Virus record (IMG/VR): IMGVR_UViG_3300037087_000181
Coordinates: 1-64,000 of that record
Length of the DNA: 64,000 nt
From: a virus
Strand: one strand, 5' to 3'
Below are positions 49,450-59,141 of the stretch, piece after piece. The notes under the pieces were generated by a model. That model searched no databases, was not told where the DNA came from, and saw only the letters and a list, made by a program, of their open reading frames with translations. Every line of letters begins with the position of its first letter. The stretch's first letter is position 1. The position numbers and the translations under genes were made by a program.

Positions 49450-51315
49450 ATGAATAAGACCAATCAATTCAAGACGTGTTCGTTTTTTATGGCGAAGAAT
49501 GATGTTCTTCACATGCTTATCTTGGATGAGAATGGCACTCCCGTTACTGTTGAATTGATTGGTGATGAGACTACTCCATCCGCTCCCGGTCAGGTTACTG
49601 CTATTGATGCGACAAATATAACCGATTCTGGATTCACGGCAAACTGGTTACTTACAGAGAACGCAGATGGGTATTATTTTAATCTTGCCACAGACCCCGA
49701 CATGACACCCCATATAAGCGGATATGAAAATCTTGATGTGGAAAATGTAAATCATGTTGATATAACAGGACTCACTCCGGGGGTTGTTTATTACTATCAG
49801 GTGAGTGCTTATAACAATATAGGAGAGGGTCTTGAATCTAATATTATTTCTACACTTATTCTTTCGGCTGTATTACTTGAAGACTTAGATGGAAACGAGT
49901 ATCACACTATTGTCATTGGTAATCAGGAATGGATCGTTGAAAATCTTAAGGTAACGCAATATGCCGATACATCAATAATCCCGAATGTTACTATAGATGC
50001 TGATTGGGCAGCATTAACAGCCATAGATAATAAAGATACTTATGGTGGGATATATAACTGGTATGCTGCAACTGATGCAAGAAATATTGCACCCGTAGGT
50101 TGGCACGTACCAACATTTGCAGAGGCAGTAGTATTACAATATGCTATTGGAGCTATTGATGATCAGGAATATGAAGGGCCGGGTTATGATACAACCATAG
50201 GTCAAGTTCTTAGAGAAATAGGCACTACGTATTGGATAACTGACGATGGTACGGATACGAAAGGATTTCATGCCAGAGGATCGGGAAGAAGAAATTATGA
50301 TAGTGGAAATTTTGAGGCAATTAAGGCTTTATTTGTATTTTGGCTTTCAGATGCTGGCCCATTAGGTGCATTACAATCTGTTAGAATTAGTGATGATAAT
50401 ACATATTATATAGAAGAACTCACCGCTGGAGTTGGTCAAGAAGCACAAGGTTATTCAATTCGTCTTATAAAAGATGATTCTACTGATCCGGGAACAGTAA
50501 CAGGTAATGATGGCAAAGTTTACACAACTGTTAAAATTGGTGATCAAGTATGGATGGCAGAGAACAGTGCAGAAACAAAATATCAAAACGGAGACTTAGT
50601 TACAGTAGTGACAGACGATACAACATGGGCAGCAGAGACAAGCGAAGCAATGTGCTATTACGATAATATCGCCTTATCCGATGGGGATGCCTATTGTTGG
50701 TATAATAATGATTTAGCAACTTATAAGGCTATTTATGGGGCGCTGTATAATGACTATGCTGTTTTAAGTGCAAAAGAACTTGTTTATTTTACAAGAAGTG
50801 CAGTACATGAGTTAGGATGGAGGGTAGCTACAAAAACAGATTGGGATGATCTTATCGCCGTTCTTGACGGATTGACAGTGGCGGGAGGACGGCTAAAAGA
50901 AATAGGGACAACACATTGGACTCCCCCTAATACAGGTGCAATAGATTCAGTGGAATTTAAAGCCGTTGGCGGTGGATATAGACAAGAAACGGGTACATTT
51001 GGTGGCATAAGAGATAGTGCTTTCTTTTGGACGTCTACATCAGAAGGTTTGCTATCGGGAGTTAATTTTTATCTCAATTATGATACCCAGGATATAAACC
51101 ATGTAAATACTGTTAAGGGGGCGGGGTATTCAGTTCGCTGCGTAAGAGATATATATACTTCTACTGTTTATGTAATTTACACAGATGGTATAAGTACTTG
51201 GCGTAAGGGAGTAAGAAGTCATGCTTTTGTTCTTGATAAGACAATAACTCCGTTAGGTTTTAGTGGGGTTGAGGATACAGATTGGGTTAATATAAAATCA
51301 GTTAAATTGGACTAA
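49450..51315 (+). CDS. FN3 plus two Fib_succ_major domains, surface/virion protein, 621 aa
   Basis: Residues about 38-136 form a fibronectin type III domain (VTAIDATNITDSGFTANWLL ... VDITGLTPGVVYYYQVSAYN). Then two Fib_succ_major (FISUMP) modules, starting at DGNEYHTIVIGNQEWIVENL (about 148) and DGKVYTTVKIGDQVWMAENS (about 355), each ending YSIRLIKD or YSVRCVRD. These modules are typical of Bacteroidota and Fibrobacteres extracellular proteins. The last 50 residues resemble the next gene product. Probably an adhesion or fibre-associated protein. Confidence 0.8.
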   Translation: MNKTNQFKTCSFFMAKNDVLHMLILDENGTPVTVELIGDETTPSAPGQVTAIDATNITDSGFTANWLLTENADGYYFNLATDPDMTPHISGYENLDVENVNHVDITGLTPGVVYYYQVSAYNNIGEGLESNIISTLILSAVLLEDLDGNEYHTIVIGNQEWIVENLKVTQYADTSIIPNVTIDADWAALTAIDNKDTYGGIYNWYAATDARNIAPVGWHVPTFAEAVVLQYAIGAIDDQEYEGPGYDTTIGQVLREIGTTYWITDDGTDTKGFHARGSGRRNYDSGNFEAIKALFVFWLSDAGPLGALQSVRISDDNTYYIEELTAGVGQEAQGYSIRLIKDDSTDPGTVTGNDGKVYTTVKIGDQVWMAENSAETKYQNGDLVTVVTDDTTWAAETSEAMCYYDNIALSDGDAYCWYNNDLATYKAIYGALYNDYAVLSAKELVYFTRSAVHELGWRVATKTDWDDLIAVLDGLTVAGGRLKEIGTTHWTPPNTGAIDSVEFKAVGGGYRQETGTFGGIRDSAFFWTSTSEGLLSGVNFYLNYDTQDINHVNTVKGAGYSVRCVRDIYTSTVYVIYTDGISTWRKGVRSHAFVLDKTITPLGFSGVEDTDWVNIKSVKLD

Positions 51316-51317
51316 TA

Positions 51318-51623
51318 ATGGCAGTTCAATATATTTATTATACCTCAGGGACAATGGTTGAATACACGGATGGTGTGGATGTGTTTAGGGATGGTTCTTT
51401 AGGGGGTTCATACATAGTGGAGGTTCTTGATGGTGCTTCTTGGGATGATTTGGAAAGTATTGATGCCGAGGGTGCAATAGGTATAGATACATTCCGTGAT
51501 GGTGTTCGTGGGGGAGCATACGTTATAGATAAAACACTTACTCCAATAGGATTTGCAGGAATAGAATCATTAGATGATGGGATTACAGGTGATTGGATAA
51601 ATTTACGAATATCAGATATATAA
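51318..51623 (+). CDS. Short repeat protein related to the neighbour's C-terminus, 101 aa
   Basis: Internal repeat YTDGVDVFRDGSLGGSYIVE and IDTFRDGVRGGAYVIDK; the latter plus TLTPIGFAGIE matches the end of the upstream 621-aa protein (VLDKTITPLGFSGVE). Stop shares a base with the next start (TAATG). A small module exchanged between fibre genes. Confidence 0.6.
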   Translation: MAVQYIYYTSGTMVEYTDGVDVFRDGSLGGSYIVEVLDGASWDDLESIDAEGAIGIDTFRDGVRGGAYVIDKTLTPIGFAGIESLDDGITGDWINLRISDI

Positions 51624-54600
51624 TGAAAAAGATTTTAACAATTTTAATTGCACTTGCCATAGCCTTGGTGAGTTGTGCACAACAGACTTTTAATGTAAAT
51701 GTGGTAATTCAAAAGGCCACACCTACATTATCTTTTAATGGAAGTGGAGGGATCATTGACTTTCTTAATGGAAGTGCCCACATAACGCTTACACAGAGTT
51801 TGAATACGTTAACTCTTGCGGGTGGAAACTTATCACTTGGAACAAATAACCTCCTTACAACGGGTTTTATTGGAGTTACGGGGGCAAGAATAACAAAAGG
51901 ATGGTTTATTGATGGAGAGTTCTCTAACATGCCTACTGTTGCGGGAAACTCATTAACATCATATTTCGCTACTTCGGCACAGCTATCGGCAATAACGGCA
52001 ACATCATTGGGGCTTGGAAATGTTAATAATGTTAGTGTTGCGACTATTCTTACAAGTCCTGCACTCACAGGAACCCCAACAGCACCCACGGCAACAGTTG
52101 GTACTAACACCACACAGGTAGCTACAACTGCCTTCGTGTTGGCTAATGGAGGTGGCGGAGGAGGTGCTGGCACATGGGGAAGTATAACAGGAACCCTTTC
52201 TTTACAGTCAGACCTTGAAACCGCACTGAATTTAAAACTTAATACCAATGGGAGTGCTGCAAGTCTGACAAGTTTTCCTACGCTAAACCAAAATACGACA
52301 GGAAGTGCCGCTACGTTAACTACACCAAGGGCAATTTATGGAAATAATTTCAATGGTTCGGTTGCCTTAACACAAATAATCGCATCTACTTATGGCGGAA
52401 CGGGTAACGGATTTACTAAATTTACAGGGGCAACACAAACAGAGAAAACCTACACATTACCTGATGTAAGTACTACTATCTTGACTTCTAATTCTCCAGT
52501 GACGGTAGCACAAGGGGGAACTGGACGAGTAACGTCAACAATTGCATACGGATTATTGGCTGCGGGGACAACGGCAACGGGGGTACAACAGACACTCGCC
52601 ACCGGATCAGGTGGACAGATACTTCGTAGTGGTGGTAGTGGAGCGTTACCTTCATATTCAACAGCAACCTATCCGGCAGTGGCAGGAACAGCACGTAAAA
52701 TGGTGGTTTCTGATGGTACTAATCTTGTCATGTCTACCGAGACTTATGATACACCGGGGGCAGTAGGAAATATGCTTATGTCTGATGGTACAAATCAGGT
52801 TAGCACCACGCCCGTTGACATCGCAACTGTTATGTCTCAATATTATATTGATGCTACAAGTTCTATACAGGGACAGTTAAATGCACTTTCCACACGAATT
52901 ACGGCACTCGAAGGTAATACTCCTTCATATCCAAATTATTATGTTGCAAATGCCGGATCAGATGCAGCAGATGGGTTAACCCCTGCAACTGCATGGCAGA
53001 CAATTTCAAAAATAAATGGATTAACTATATTATCGGGAACAGGGATTAATTTTAACAAAGGGGATACGTGGCATGAGATATTGACAGTTCCTTCTTCTGG
53101 TATTTCAGGCAACCCCATTGTATTTGGTTCTTACGGTACAGGGAATAAGCCTATCATTGATGGATCAGATATTGTTTCTACATGGACGGCTGATAATAGT
53201 GATGTAGAAACAGGAGGGACATTTGTTTCAGGATTAGAGACTGAGACAAGTGCTTTTACAACTGAATGGACAACAAAGACAGTAGCAAATAGTAATACTA
53301 TGACTGTTTCTTCAACTGTAAAAAATCATGGTACTAATTCTGCACTAATTACTTTCAATGGTACTGGACAGGAAGCGTATGCTTATAAGGATCTTTCTAA
53401 CCAAACAGAAATGAATTTTAGGTTTTATTTCTATTTGGCTTCAGATTTTGCAATGCACGCAAATGGTAGTTCTATTGATCTTGGTTTGATGTATGATACT
53501 GGTAATGGTTGGTTATTTGGTGTGGTTTTGGAAGCAGATGCGGGGAGTACAACATCCTTTCATTTGAAAGGAGATAGGATAAAACCAACAGATGCCATTG
53601 TTTACACTGGAGCTAATGGTTCGATTTCAAGAGGCGCTTGGCATTATGTTGAAATAGAGTTCGATAGAGGAACTACAAATGGAGGATGGCAGATGTGGTT
53701 GGATGGTAATTCTGTCGGAAGTGATTTTACATTAAATACAATTATATATAATCCAAACAGGGTTTATATAGGAGATGCTGGTGAATTGGGTTATCCTGCA
53801 AGTACAGCAAAAATATATTTTGATGATATAAAGGTAAGTACTTCTGTTATCGGGGCATTCCCGGCGGGAGTGGCTAATGTTTATGATGCTACAATAGCAG
53901 CAACAACAGTTCAGGTTTTCAGAGACGGGTTAAGAGCAACCAAGGGATCATCAAAAGCGGCACTTAATGATCATGAGTGGTTTTGCAGTGGTACAACATT
54001 ATCATATAGAGATGATTCAGGAACACCACAAGGGGCAGGATATGTTATTGCAGCCTCGGTAAGAAATAGTTGTATTGAAGTTTCAAAAGGATTTGCACAA
54101 ACAGATTATATTACTATTGATGGTCTGGATATAAGAAATTCAAATTTGAATGGAATATTTTTCCCTGCAACTTCAACTGGTGCGATTATAAAAAACTGTG
54201 ATGTGAAGTATAATTATAATGATGGTATTCGTTCATCGGCAGGCGAAGTAGCATCTAATGTATTAGTAACAACTTGTAATTTAAGTTGGAATGGAGGTGG
54301 TGGTGTTGATATAGTTACTCCAAGTCATAACTGGACGATTAGTTATAATAATGTTTTTAGAAACTGTCAATACAATGATAGTTATCAAAATCACAATTGG
54401 AATGCAGGAATACACACATGGTGCGAGGATGCTACAGTTAAATCAATCCAGATAATTCACAATACCATTTATTCTAATGGGAAATTACCTAATAATACTT
54501 ATGTAAGTATATCATCTGGCAGGGGAATACATTTTGATACTGTTGAAGAAACAAATTATACGGATGGATCATTTGTCGGATATAATTTTATTTATGATAA

Positions 54601-55192
54601 TAATCAAGTGGGAATACTTCTTGAACACGCTAGTTATCATACTGTTGCTTACAATCTTGTTTATAATAATATTGGAGCATACGGTATAGCAGTTTCAGAT
54701 TATTCTACTCTTTCAGAAGCAAGCTATAATAAAGTTTATAACAATGTATGTTATGGTAATCTTACAGGTATTGTCATACAGGGCACAAGTAGTTTAACTG
54801 CAAACAGATGTAGGGGGAACATTGTAAAGAATAATATTTCTTTCGGTAATTCAAATAATCAATTAGGATGTTATTATGGTGGTGAGAATGATGGTACGAT
54901 GGGTAGTGGCAACGTGTACCAGAATAACGCATTGGGCGTAGAAGGCACTGGTTTTATTCAGTGGGGTAGCGGTGTGAATAAAAACACTTATGCTGCTTGG
55001 GCTTCGGCCTATGGTAGTTCTACAAATTCAATTCAAACCGATCCTTTACTTGTAAATTCCACAAGTTTAAATTTTCAGTTACAAACAGGATCACCCTGTA
55101 TAAATGCAGGAGTAAATGTGGGATTAACAACCGATTTCTTAGGAAATCCTATAATTGGACTTCCCGATATTGGAGCATACGAAAAACAATAA
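51623..55192 (+). CDS. Tail-fibre-like adhesin with lipoprotein-type signal, LamG-like and beta-helix regions, 1189 aa
   Basis: Start at ATG 51623. Residues 1-18 look like a lipoprotein signal (MKKILTILIALAIALVSC, Cys18). A fibre stalk region follows with the phage-fibre motif ALTGTPTAPTATVGTNTTQV (about 148-167). From about 435 YVANAGSDAADGLTPATAWQ marks the start of a right-handed beta-helix, with a LamG-like insertion (about 530-730) and later short-strand rungs to residue 1170. Likely a receptor-binding or polysaccharide-degrading fibre. A secretion signal on a virion fibre is unusual. Confidence 0.7.
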   Translation: MKKILTILIALAIALVSCAQQTFNVNVVIQKATPTLSFNGSGGIIDFLNGSAHITLTQSLNTLTLAGGNLSLGTNNLLTTGFIGVTGARITKGWFIDGEFSNMPTVAGNSLTSYFATSAQLSAITATSLGLGNVNNVSVATILTSPALTGTPTAPTATVGTNTTQVATTAFVLANGGGGGGAGTWGSITGTLSLQSDLETALNLKLNTNGSAASLTSFPTLNQNTTGSAATLTTPRAIYGNNFNGSVALTQIIASTYGGTGNGFTKFTGATQTEKTYTLPDVSTTILTSNSPVTVAQGGTGRVTSTIAYGLLAAGTTATGVQQTLATGSGGQILRSGGSGALPSYSTATYPAVAGTARKMVVSDGTNLVMSTETYDTPGAVGNMLMSDGTNQVSTTPVDIATVMSQYYIDATSSIQGQLNALSTRITALEGNTPSYPNYYVANAGSDAADGLTPATAWQTISKINGLTILSGTGINFNKGDTWHEILTVPSSGISGNPIVFGSYGTGNKPIIDGSDIVSTWTADNSDVETGGTFVSGLETETSAFTTEWTTKTVANSNTMTVSSTVKNHGTNSALITFNGTGQEAYAYKDLSNQTEMNFRFYFYLASDFAMHANGSSIDLGLMYDTGNGWLFGVVLEADAGSTTSFHLKGDRIKPTDAIVYTGANGSISRGAWHYVEIEFDRGTTNGGWQMWLDGNSVGSDFTLNTIIYNPNRVYIGDAGELGYPASTAKIYFDDIKVSTSVIGAFPAGVANVYDATIAATTVQVFRDGLRATKGSSKAALNDHEWFCSGTTLSYRDDSGTPQGAGYVIAASVRNSCIEVSKGFAQTDYITIDGLDIRNSNLNGIFFPATSTGAIIKNCDVKYNYNDGIRSSAGEVASNVLVTTCNLSWNGGGGVDIVTPSHNWTISYNNVFRNCQYNDSYQNHNWNAGIHTWCEDATVKSIQIIHNTIYSNGKLPNNTYVSISSGRGIHFDTVEETNYTDGSFVGYNFIYDNNQVGILLEHASYHTVAYNLVYNNIGAYGIAVSDYSTLSEASYNKVYNNVCYGNLTGIVIQGTSSLTANRCRGNIVKNNISFGNSNNQLGCYYGGENDGTMGSGNVYQNNALGVEGTGFIQWGSGVNKNTYAAWASAYGSSTNSIQTDPLLVNSTSLNFQLQTGSPCINAGVNVGLTTDFLGNPIIGLPDIGAYEKQ

Positions 55193-55204
55193 AATAATAT
55201 AACA

Positions 55205-57502
55205 GTGAAAAAACTATTTTTTCTTTTAACATTTTTAATAGTCACCCTGTCACTTAAGTCAACGACTTATTACATTGATCCGGCGGGCAATAACAGTCAT
55301 ACAGGATTGATTAGTTCTCCGTGGCTAACTTTAGCCTATGCCTGTGCACATACAACATCTGGCGATATTATTCATGTCAATGCCGGGACATTTACCGAGA
55401 CAGTTCAATGTACTAAGGCTGTCGGTGTAAGTATCGAGGGTGTTGGAGTGACTTCTCATATAATAAGTCAGGTTGTCTTTACACGTTCTGGCGACTTAAC
55501 AGGAGCTGCCATCATGTGTTCCAGCGCATCAGAAGGTACAAATGACAATAGTCATATAAGCGGGATTTGGTTAGATGGTAATTACTATGCAGGCAGCACG
55601 GGATCGTCTTCAGCAACAGGGAATGACGGTATTTTTGTACAAAGAAGAAGTAATGTCAAAATATTTAATTGTACAATATCGGGATTCTATCTTAATGGGA
55701 TTGCACTTCACGGATCAACTATTTATGCACAACCATCAATCTATGCTACAGGAAATGAAATACATGATTGCATAATAACAGATAATGGTAATGAAGATTC
55801 TACATGGGGAGGTGGGGGCAATATTGAGATTGGAGGGCAGGGTGACGGAACGCTTATACATGATAATACAATAAGTTGCATAGGCAGGCAAAATCATGGG
55901 TTAATCAATGGGAATAATCTTTCGGGAGCCTACCATAATGAGGGAGTAAAATTTTATAATAATCTCTGTTATAAGAATGAGCAAGAATCTGTATGGAGTT
56001 TCCATATTGAGATGTGGAATACTGATGGTGGCATGGAAGCATATGGTAATACCTTTAACGGAGGAGATACAGGGATAGATATTGCTGGAGATTGGAGTAC
56101 TAAAGGCAGTTACGCTTATTCATGGTATGTCCACGATAATCTATTTACCGGTAATTATTTAACGAGTCATGAGAAAAAGATTGGTATTGATATCGAAAAC
56201 GGAACACAACAAGATATTTGGATTTATCGTAATCATTTTTATCAGAAACATGCTCCCTTTAACATAACTAATGGTGATGATGCAAGTGTAGTTATACAAA
56301 GGGTTTGGATTGCTTATAATATTATGGAGAGTTGTGGATATGGTGTACCGGGTGGCTATCAGGTAATTAACAATATTCACCTACCAGGTGACATGACTCT
56401 TACAGATTTTTATTTCTGTAATAATGTAATTATAGGCGAAGCTGATGCTTACTATATTGGGTTTGATATTGACAATGCTGGTACAATAACCAATATGTAT
56501 TTTAGAAATAACATAATTGTTAATTTTTTACATTCTTTCGGATGGTTGTATGTGGCTAATGCAGGAAGTATGAATGGATTGTATGTTAATAATAATATTC
56601 AATATAATAATTCAAATAGTAATGATCCCTTATTAACAGGCAATTCTGTTAGTAATTATTCATATACGAATGCCACTAAGACAGCACCACCATTTGTTTC
56701 ATCGACTGATTTTCATCTTACGGCTGCAAGAAATGGAGTTGCCGTATCATTTCCTATTACATGGGCTGATTATGATGGCAATACATTAGCGAGTCCTCCC
56801 GAAATGGGTGTTTATGAATATGGGACAATAAGTGCACCCACCGTTACAACAACCGCAGCATCAAATATAGCACAAACAACTACAACCAGCGGGGGAAACG
56901 TAACAGCCGATGGCGGTGCAACGGTTACGGCAAGAGGGGTTTGTTGGGGAACGTCGGCTAATCCTATTACTTCTGGTAGTCATACTTCAGATGGAACTGG
57001 TACGGGAACATTCGCCAGTTCAATTATAGGTTTAACGGCTTATACTATATATCATGTGCGTGCTTATGCAACAAATAGTCAGGGTATTTCTTATGGGTCT
57101 GATGTGCAGTTTACAACATCTGCCGCAATAACCATACCCGTAGTTACCACGACAGCAATAACAAGTATAACAATTACTACGGCAACAAGTGGAGGAACGA
57201 TTTCATCGGATGGAGGATCAACGGTTACGGCAAAGGGTGTTTGCTGGGGGATATCGACTAACCCCACCACATCTGGCAATCATACTTCAGATATTAGTGG
57301 TACCAGTACTTTTACAAGTGCCATAACGGGATTAACGGCAGGAACGGTTTATCATGTAAGAGCATATGCCTCTAACGGTGTAGGGACAGCCTATGGATCA
57401 GACGTACGGTTTACAAGTGCGGTAGTGACGTCTATATCTCCCGTAACACATAATGGAGTTCCTGTGATATCGGGGGGTAAGATATTAATTATAACAAGAT
57501 GA
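55205..57502 (+). CDS. Secreted beta-helix adhesin with two Ig-like repeats, 765 aa
   Basis: GTG start at 55205 (MKKLFFLLTFLIVTLSLKST gives a Sec signal). TYYIDPAGNNSHTGLISSPW (about 21-40) is the typical start of parallel beta-helix (pectate-lyase-like) domains, and repeated N-rich short strands follow to about 540. Two tandem Ig-like repeats (VTTTAASNIAQTTTTSGGNV and VTTTAITSITITTATSGGTI, each ending YHVRAYA) complete it. Such layouts are common in T9SS-exported Bacteroidota adhesins. The downstream gene overlaps in the -1 frame and encodes a sorting domain. Confidence 0.75.
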   Translation: MKKLFFLLTFLIVTLSLKSTTYYIDPAGNNSHTGLISSPWLTLAYACAHTTSGDIIHVNAGTFTETVQCTKAVGVSIEGVGVTSHIISQVVFTRSGDLTGAAIMCSSASEGTNDNSHISGIWLDGNYYAGSTGSSSATGNDGIFVQRRSNVKIFNCTISGFYLNGIALHGSTIYAQPSIYATGNEIHDCIITDNGNEDSTWGGGGNIEIGGQGDGTLIHDNTISCIGRQNHGLINGNNLSGAYHNEGVKFYNNLCYKNEQESVWSFHIEMWNTDGGMEAYGNTFNGGDTGIDIAGDWSTKGSYAYSWYVHDNLFTGNYLTSHEKKIGIDIENGTQQDIWIYRNHFYQKHAPFNITNGDDASVVIQRVWIAYNIMESCGYGVPGGYQVINNIHLPGDMTLTDFYFCNNVIIGEADAYYIGFDIDNAGTITNMYFRNNIIVNFLHSFGWLYVANAGSMNGLYVNNNIQYNNSNSNDPLLTGNSVSNYSYTNATKTAPPFVSSTDFHLTAARNGVAVSFPITWADYDGNTLASPPEMGVYEYGTISAPTVTTTAASNIAQTTTTSGGNVTADGGATVTARGVCWGTSANPITSGSHTSDGTGTGTFASSIIGLTAYTIYHVRAYATNSQGISYGSDVQFTTSAAITIPVVTTTAITSITITTATSGGTISSDGGSTVTAKGVCWGISTNPTTSGNHTSDISGTSTFTSAITGLTAGTVYHVRAYASNGVGTAYGSDVRFTSAVVTSISPVTHNGVPVISGGKILIITR

Positions 57503-57756
57503 AGATAATTTTATTTATATTATTTTCATTAGGAGTTTTTGCTCCACAGAGTGGTAGAGCGTGGATCATGTACCCTAATCCCGCTAAAGATCATGTAACA
57601 ATAGAGATGACAGATGGGGTAATGCCTAAGTATGTGAAATTCTATGATATAAATGGGAAAGTGGTTTTAAGGGTGGCAACAGAGGGAAGATTAATTATTA
57701 GAATAAATTTTCATCTCATGTCGGGTAGGTATATTGTAAATCTGGAGGATAACTAA
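57499..57756 (+). CDS. Free-standing type IX secretion sorting domain, 85 aa
   Basis: Signal-like N-terminus (MKIILFILFSLGVFAPQSGR) followed by WIMYPNPAKDHVTIEMTDG, VKFYDINGKVV and a closing GRYIVNLED: the Por_Secre_tail / T9SS C-terminal domain pattern (YPNPAKD..., IYDxxGK, GxYxV). Normally this domain is the last 80 residues of a secreted protein, not a gene by itself. It overlaps the 765-aa beta-helix gene by four bases (ATGA) in the -1 frame, and may have been its C-terminus. Confidence 0.75.
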   Translation: MKIILFILFSLGVFAPQSGRAWIMYPNPAKDHVTIEMTDGVMPKYVKFYDINGKVVLRVATEGRLIIRINFHLMSGRYIVNLEDN

Positions 57757-58349
57757 TGTCACGTCAAATTGATCTCATAGCTTCAAGCAATGGTGAACAC
57801 TACGTTTTATTTGGATTTAATGCCAATGAGTTAAGTTCCTTTAGTATAATGTTTTGGATCACACATTATGGTGTAAGAGCTTTGGATTGGGTACAGGCAT
57901 TAAGCCTCGGATTTTGTTCTTTTCTAGGTGGCGATATATGGGTTCATAATTCCACGGAAGTGCCAAGGAATAATTTATTCGGACAACAGAGAAATTCAGA
58001 GGTCGGAATAGTCGCTAATCAAAATGCAAATGAGATAAAGATTCTTGATGCTATCGGGATACATAGTGATGGGGCTTGGTCGGTGGATTCTATTACCATC
58101 CCAAAAACGCTTAATCAGCCCAATGGTATGTATAGCATGATCCCTAAAGAACGATTTAAGAAAAGAGAAGGCGTTTGGCAAGCAGAATTTTTGAGAAATA
58201 TGAAAACAACTTCAGGAGCGGCATTGGCAATAGAAGCCATTAAGGGAGAAGTCCTTCGTGGATATAGTGCATTTTTGGTGTTAAAGAATACGGATAATAC
58301 TGAGGTTAAGCTTTTTAAGGTTAATCTTGGAATGACCAAATCGAGGTAA
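57756..58349 (+). CDS. Hypothetical protein, 197 aa
   Basis: Beta-rich soluble protein (MSRQIDLIASSNGEHYVLFG; GFCSFLGGDIWVHNSTEVPR). Its ATG shares a base with the upstream stop (TAATG). Ends before a promoter box. No family recognised; place in the virion module suggests a structural or fibre-assembly role. Confidence 0.55.
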   Translation: MSRQIDLIASSNGEHYVLFGFNANELSSFSIMFWITHYGVRALDWVQALSLGFCSFLGGDIWVHNSTEVPRNNLFGQQRNSEVGIVANQNANEIKILDAIGIHSDGAWSVDSITIPKTLNQPNGMYSMIPKERFKKREGVWQAEFLRNMKTTSGAALAIEAIKGEVLRGYSAFLVLKNTDNTEVKLFKVNLGMTKSR

Positions 58350-58362
58350 TGTGCAAAATGAG

Positions 58363-58370
58363 TAACTTTG
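58363..58370 (+). promoter_or_regulatory. -7 box TAACTTTG
   Basis: 15 bases upstream of the ATG at 58386. Confidence 0.65.
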
Positions 58371-58385
58371 TGACAATTTAATAAT

Positions 58386-59141
58386 ATGGCAGGAATAGGT
58401 GATATAGCAGGCAGTACAGTAGGCGGTGCGGGGGCTGGTGCTGCATTGGGCCCCATAGGGGCAGCAATAGGTGGTGGTCTTGGACTAATTAAGGGGATTT
58501 TTGGTGCGGTACAAACTGCCCAAGGTACAAGACAATTAAATTCCCTACTTAATAATAGACCACAATACCAGATATCGCAAGGCTATCAGGACGCATTTAA
58601 AACATATCAGAGCATGGCAAATTCTCAATTGCCGGGATATGACATAATGAAAGGTCAGATAGATCAAAGTGGTGCAAGGACACAAGCCAATCTTGAAAGA
58701 GGGGCAATGAGTTCCAATCAACTCATGAGTGGTGCATTAAGTTCTCAGGATAAAGAGTTAGATGCTATCAAGAATCTTGGGTTAATGTCGGCACAATATC
58801 GTCAACAGCAACAGCAGAATCTCGCAGGGGCGCAGCAAATGATGGGTGGTCAGCAAGATAAGGCGTTTGATTATAATGTTAATCAACCTTGGGAGATAAG
58901 GGCAAATATGGCAGCAGGGAAGGCTGGTGTGGGTCAACAGAATCTCTTTAGTGGGTTACAGGATATAGGATCATCTCTGCAAAATTTTGCGGGAACAAAT
59001 GCCTACATGAAGGTATTCCAAGGTATGCAAGGACAAGGTGGTGGACAATCATCGCAGGGAACTAATGCTTTTGGTATTCCTAATAATACTCCCATTGCTT
59101 CCGATCCGTTCTCTAATCATAATCCTTCAATAAGTATGTAA
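58386..59141 (+). CDS. Glycine-rich internal virion-like protein, 251 aa
   Basis: Gly/Ala-rich hydrophobic N-terminus (GGAGAGAALGPIGAAIGGGL) that could insert in membrane, then a Gln-rich helical body (QYRQQQQQNLAGAQQMMGGQ). This composition is typical of podovirus internal or DNA-ejection proteins. Overlaps the next gene by one base. Confidence 0.65.
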   Translation: MAGIGDIAGSTVGGAGAGAALGPIGAAIGGGLGLIKGIFGAVQTAQGTRQLNSLLNNRPQYQISQGYQDAFKTYQSMANSQLPGYDIMKGQIDQSGARTQANLERGAMSSNQLMSGALSSQDKELDAIKNLGLMSAQYRQQQQQNLAGAQQMMGGQQDKAFDYNVNQPWEIRANMAAGKAGVGQQNLFSGLQDIGSSLQNFAGTNAYMKVFQGMQGQGGGQSSQGTNAFGIPNNTPIASDPFSNHNPSISM

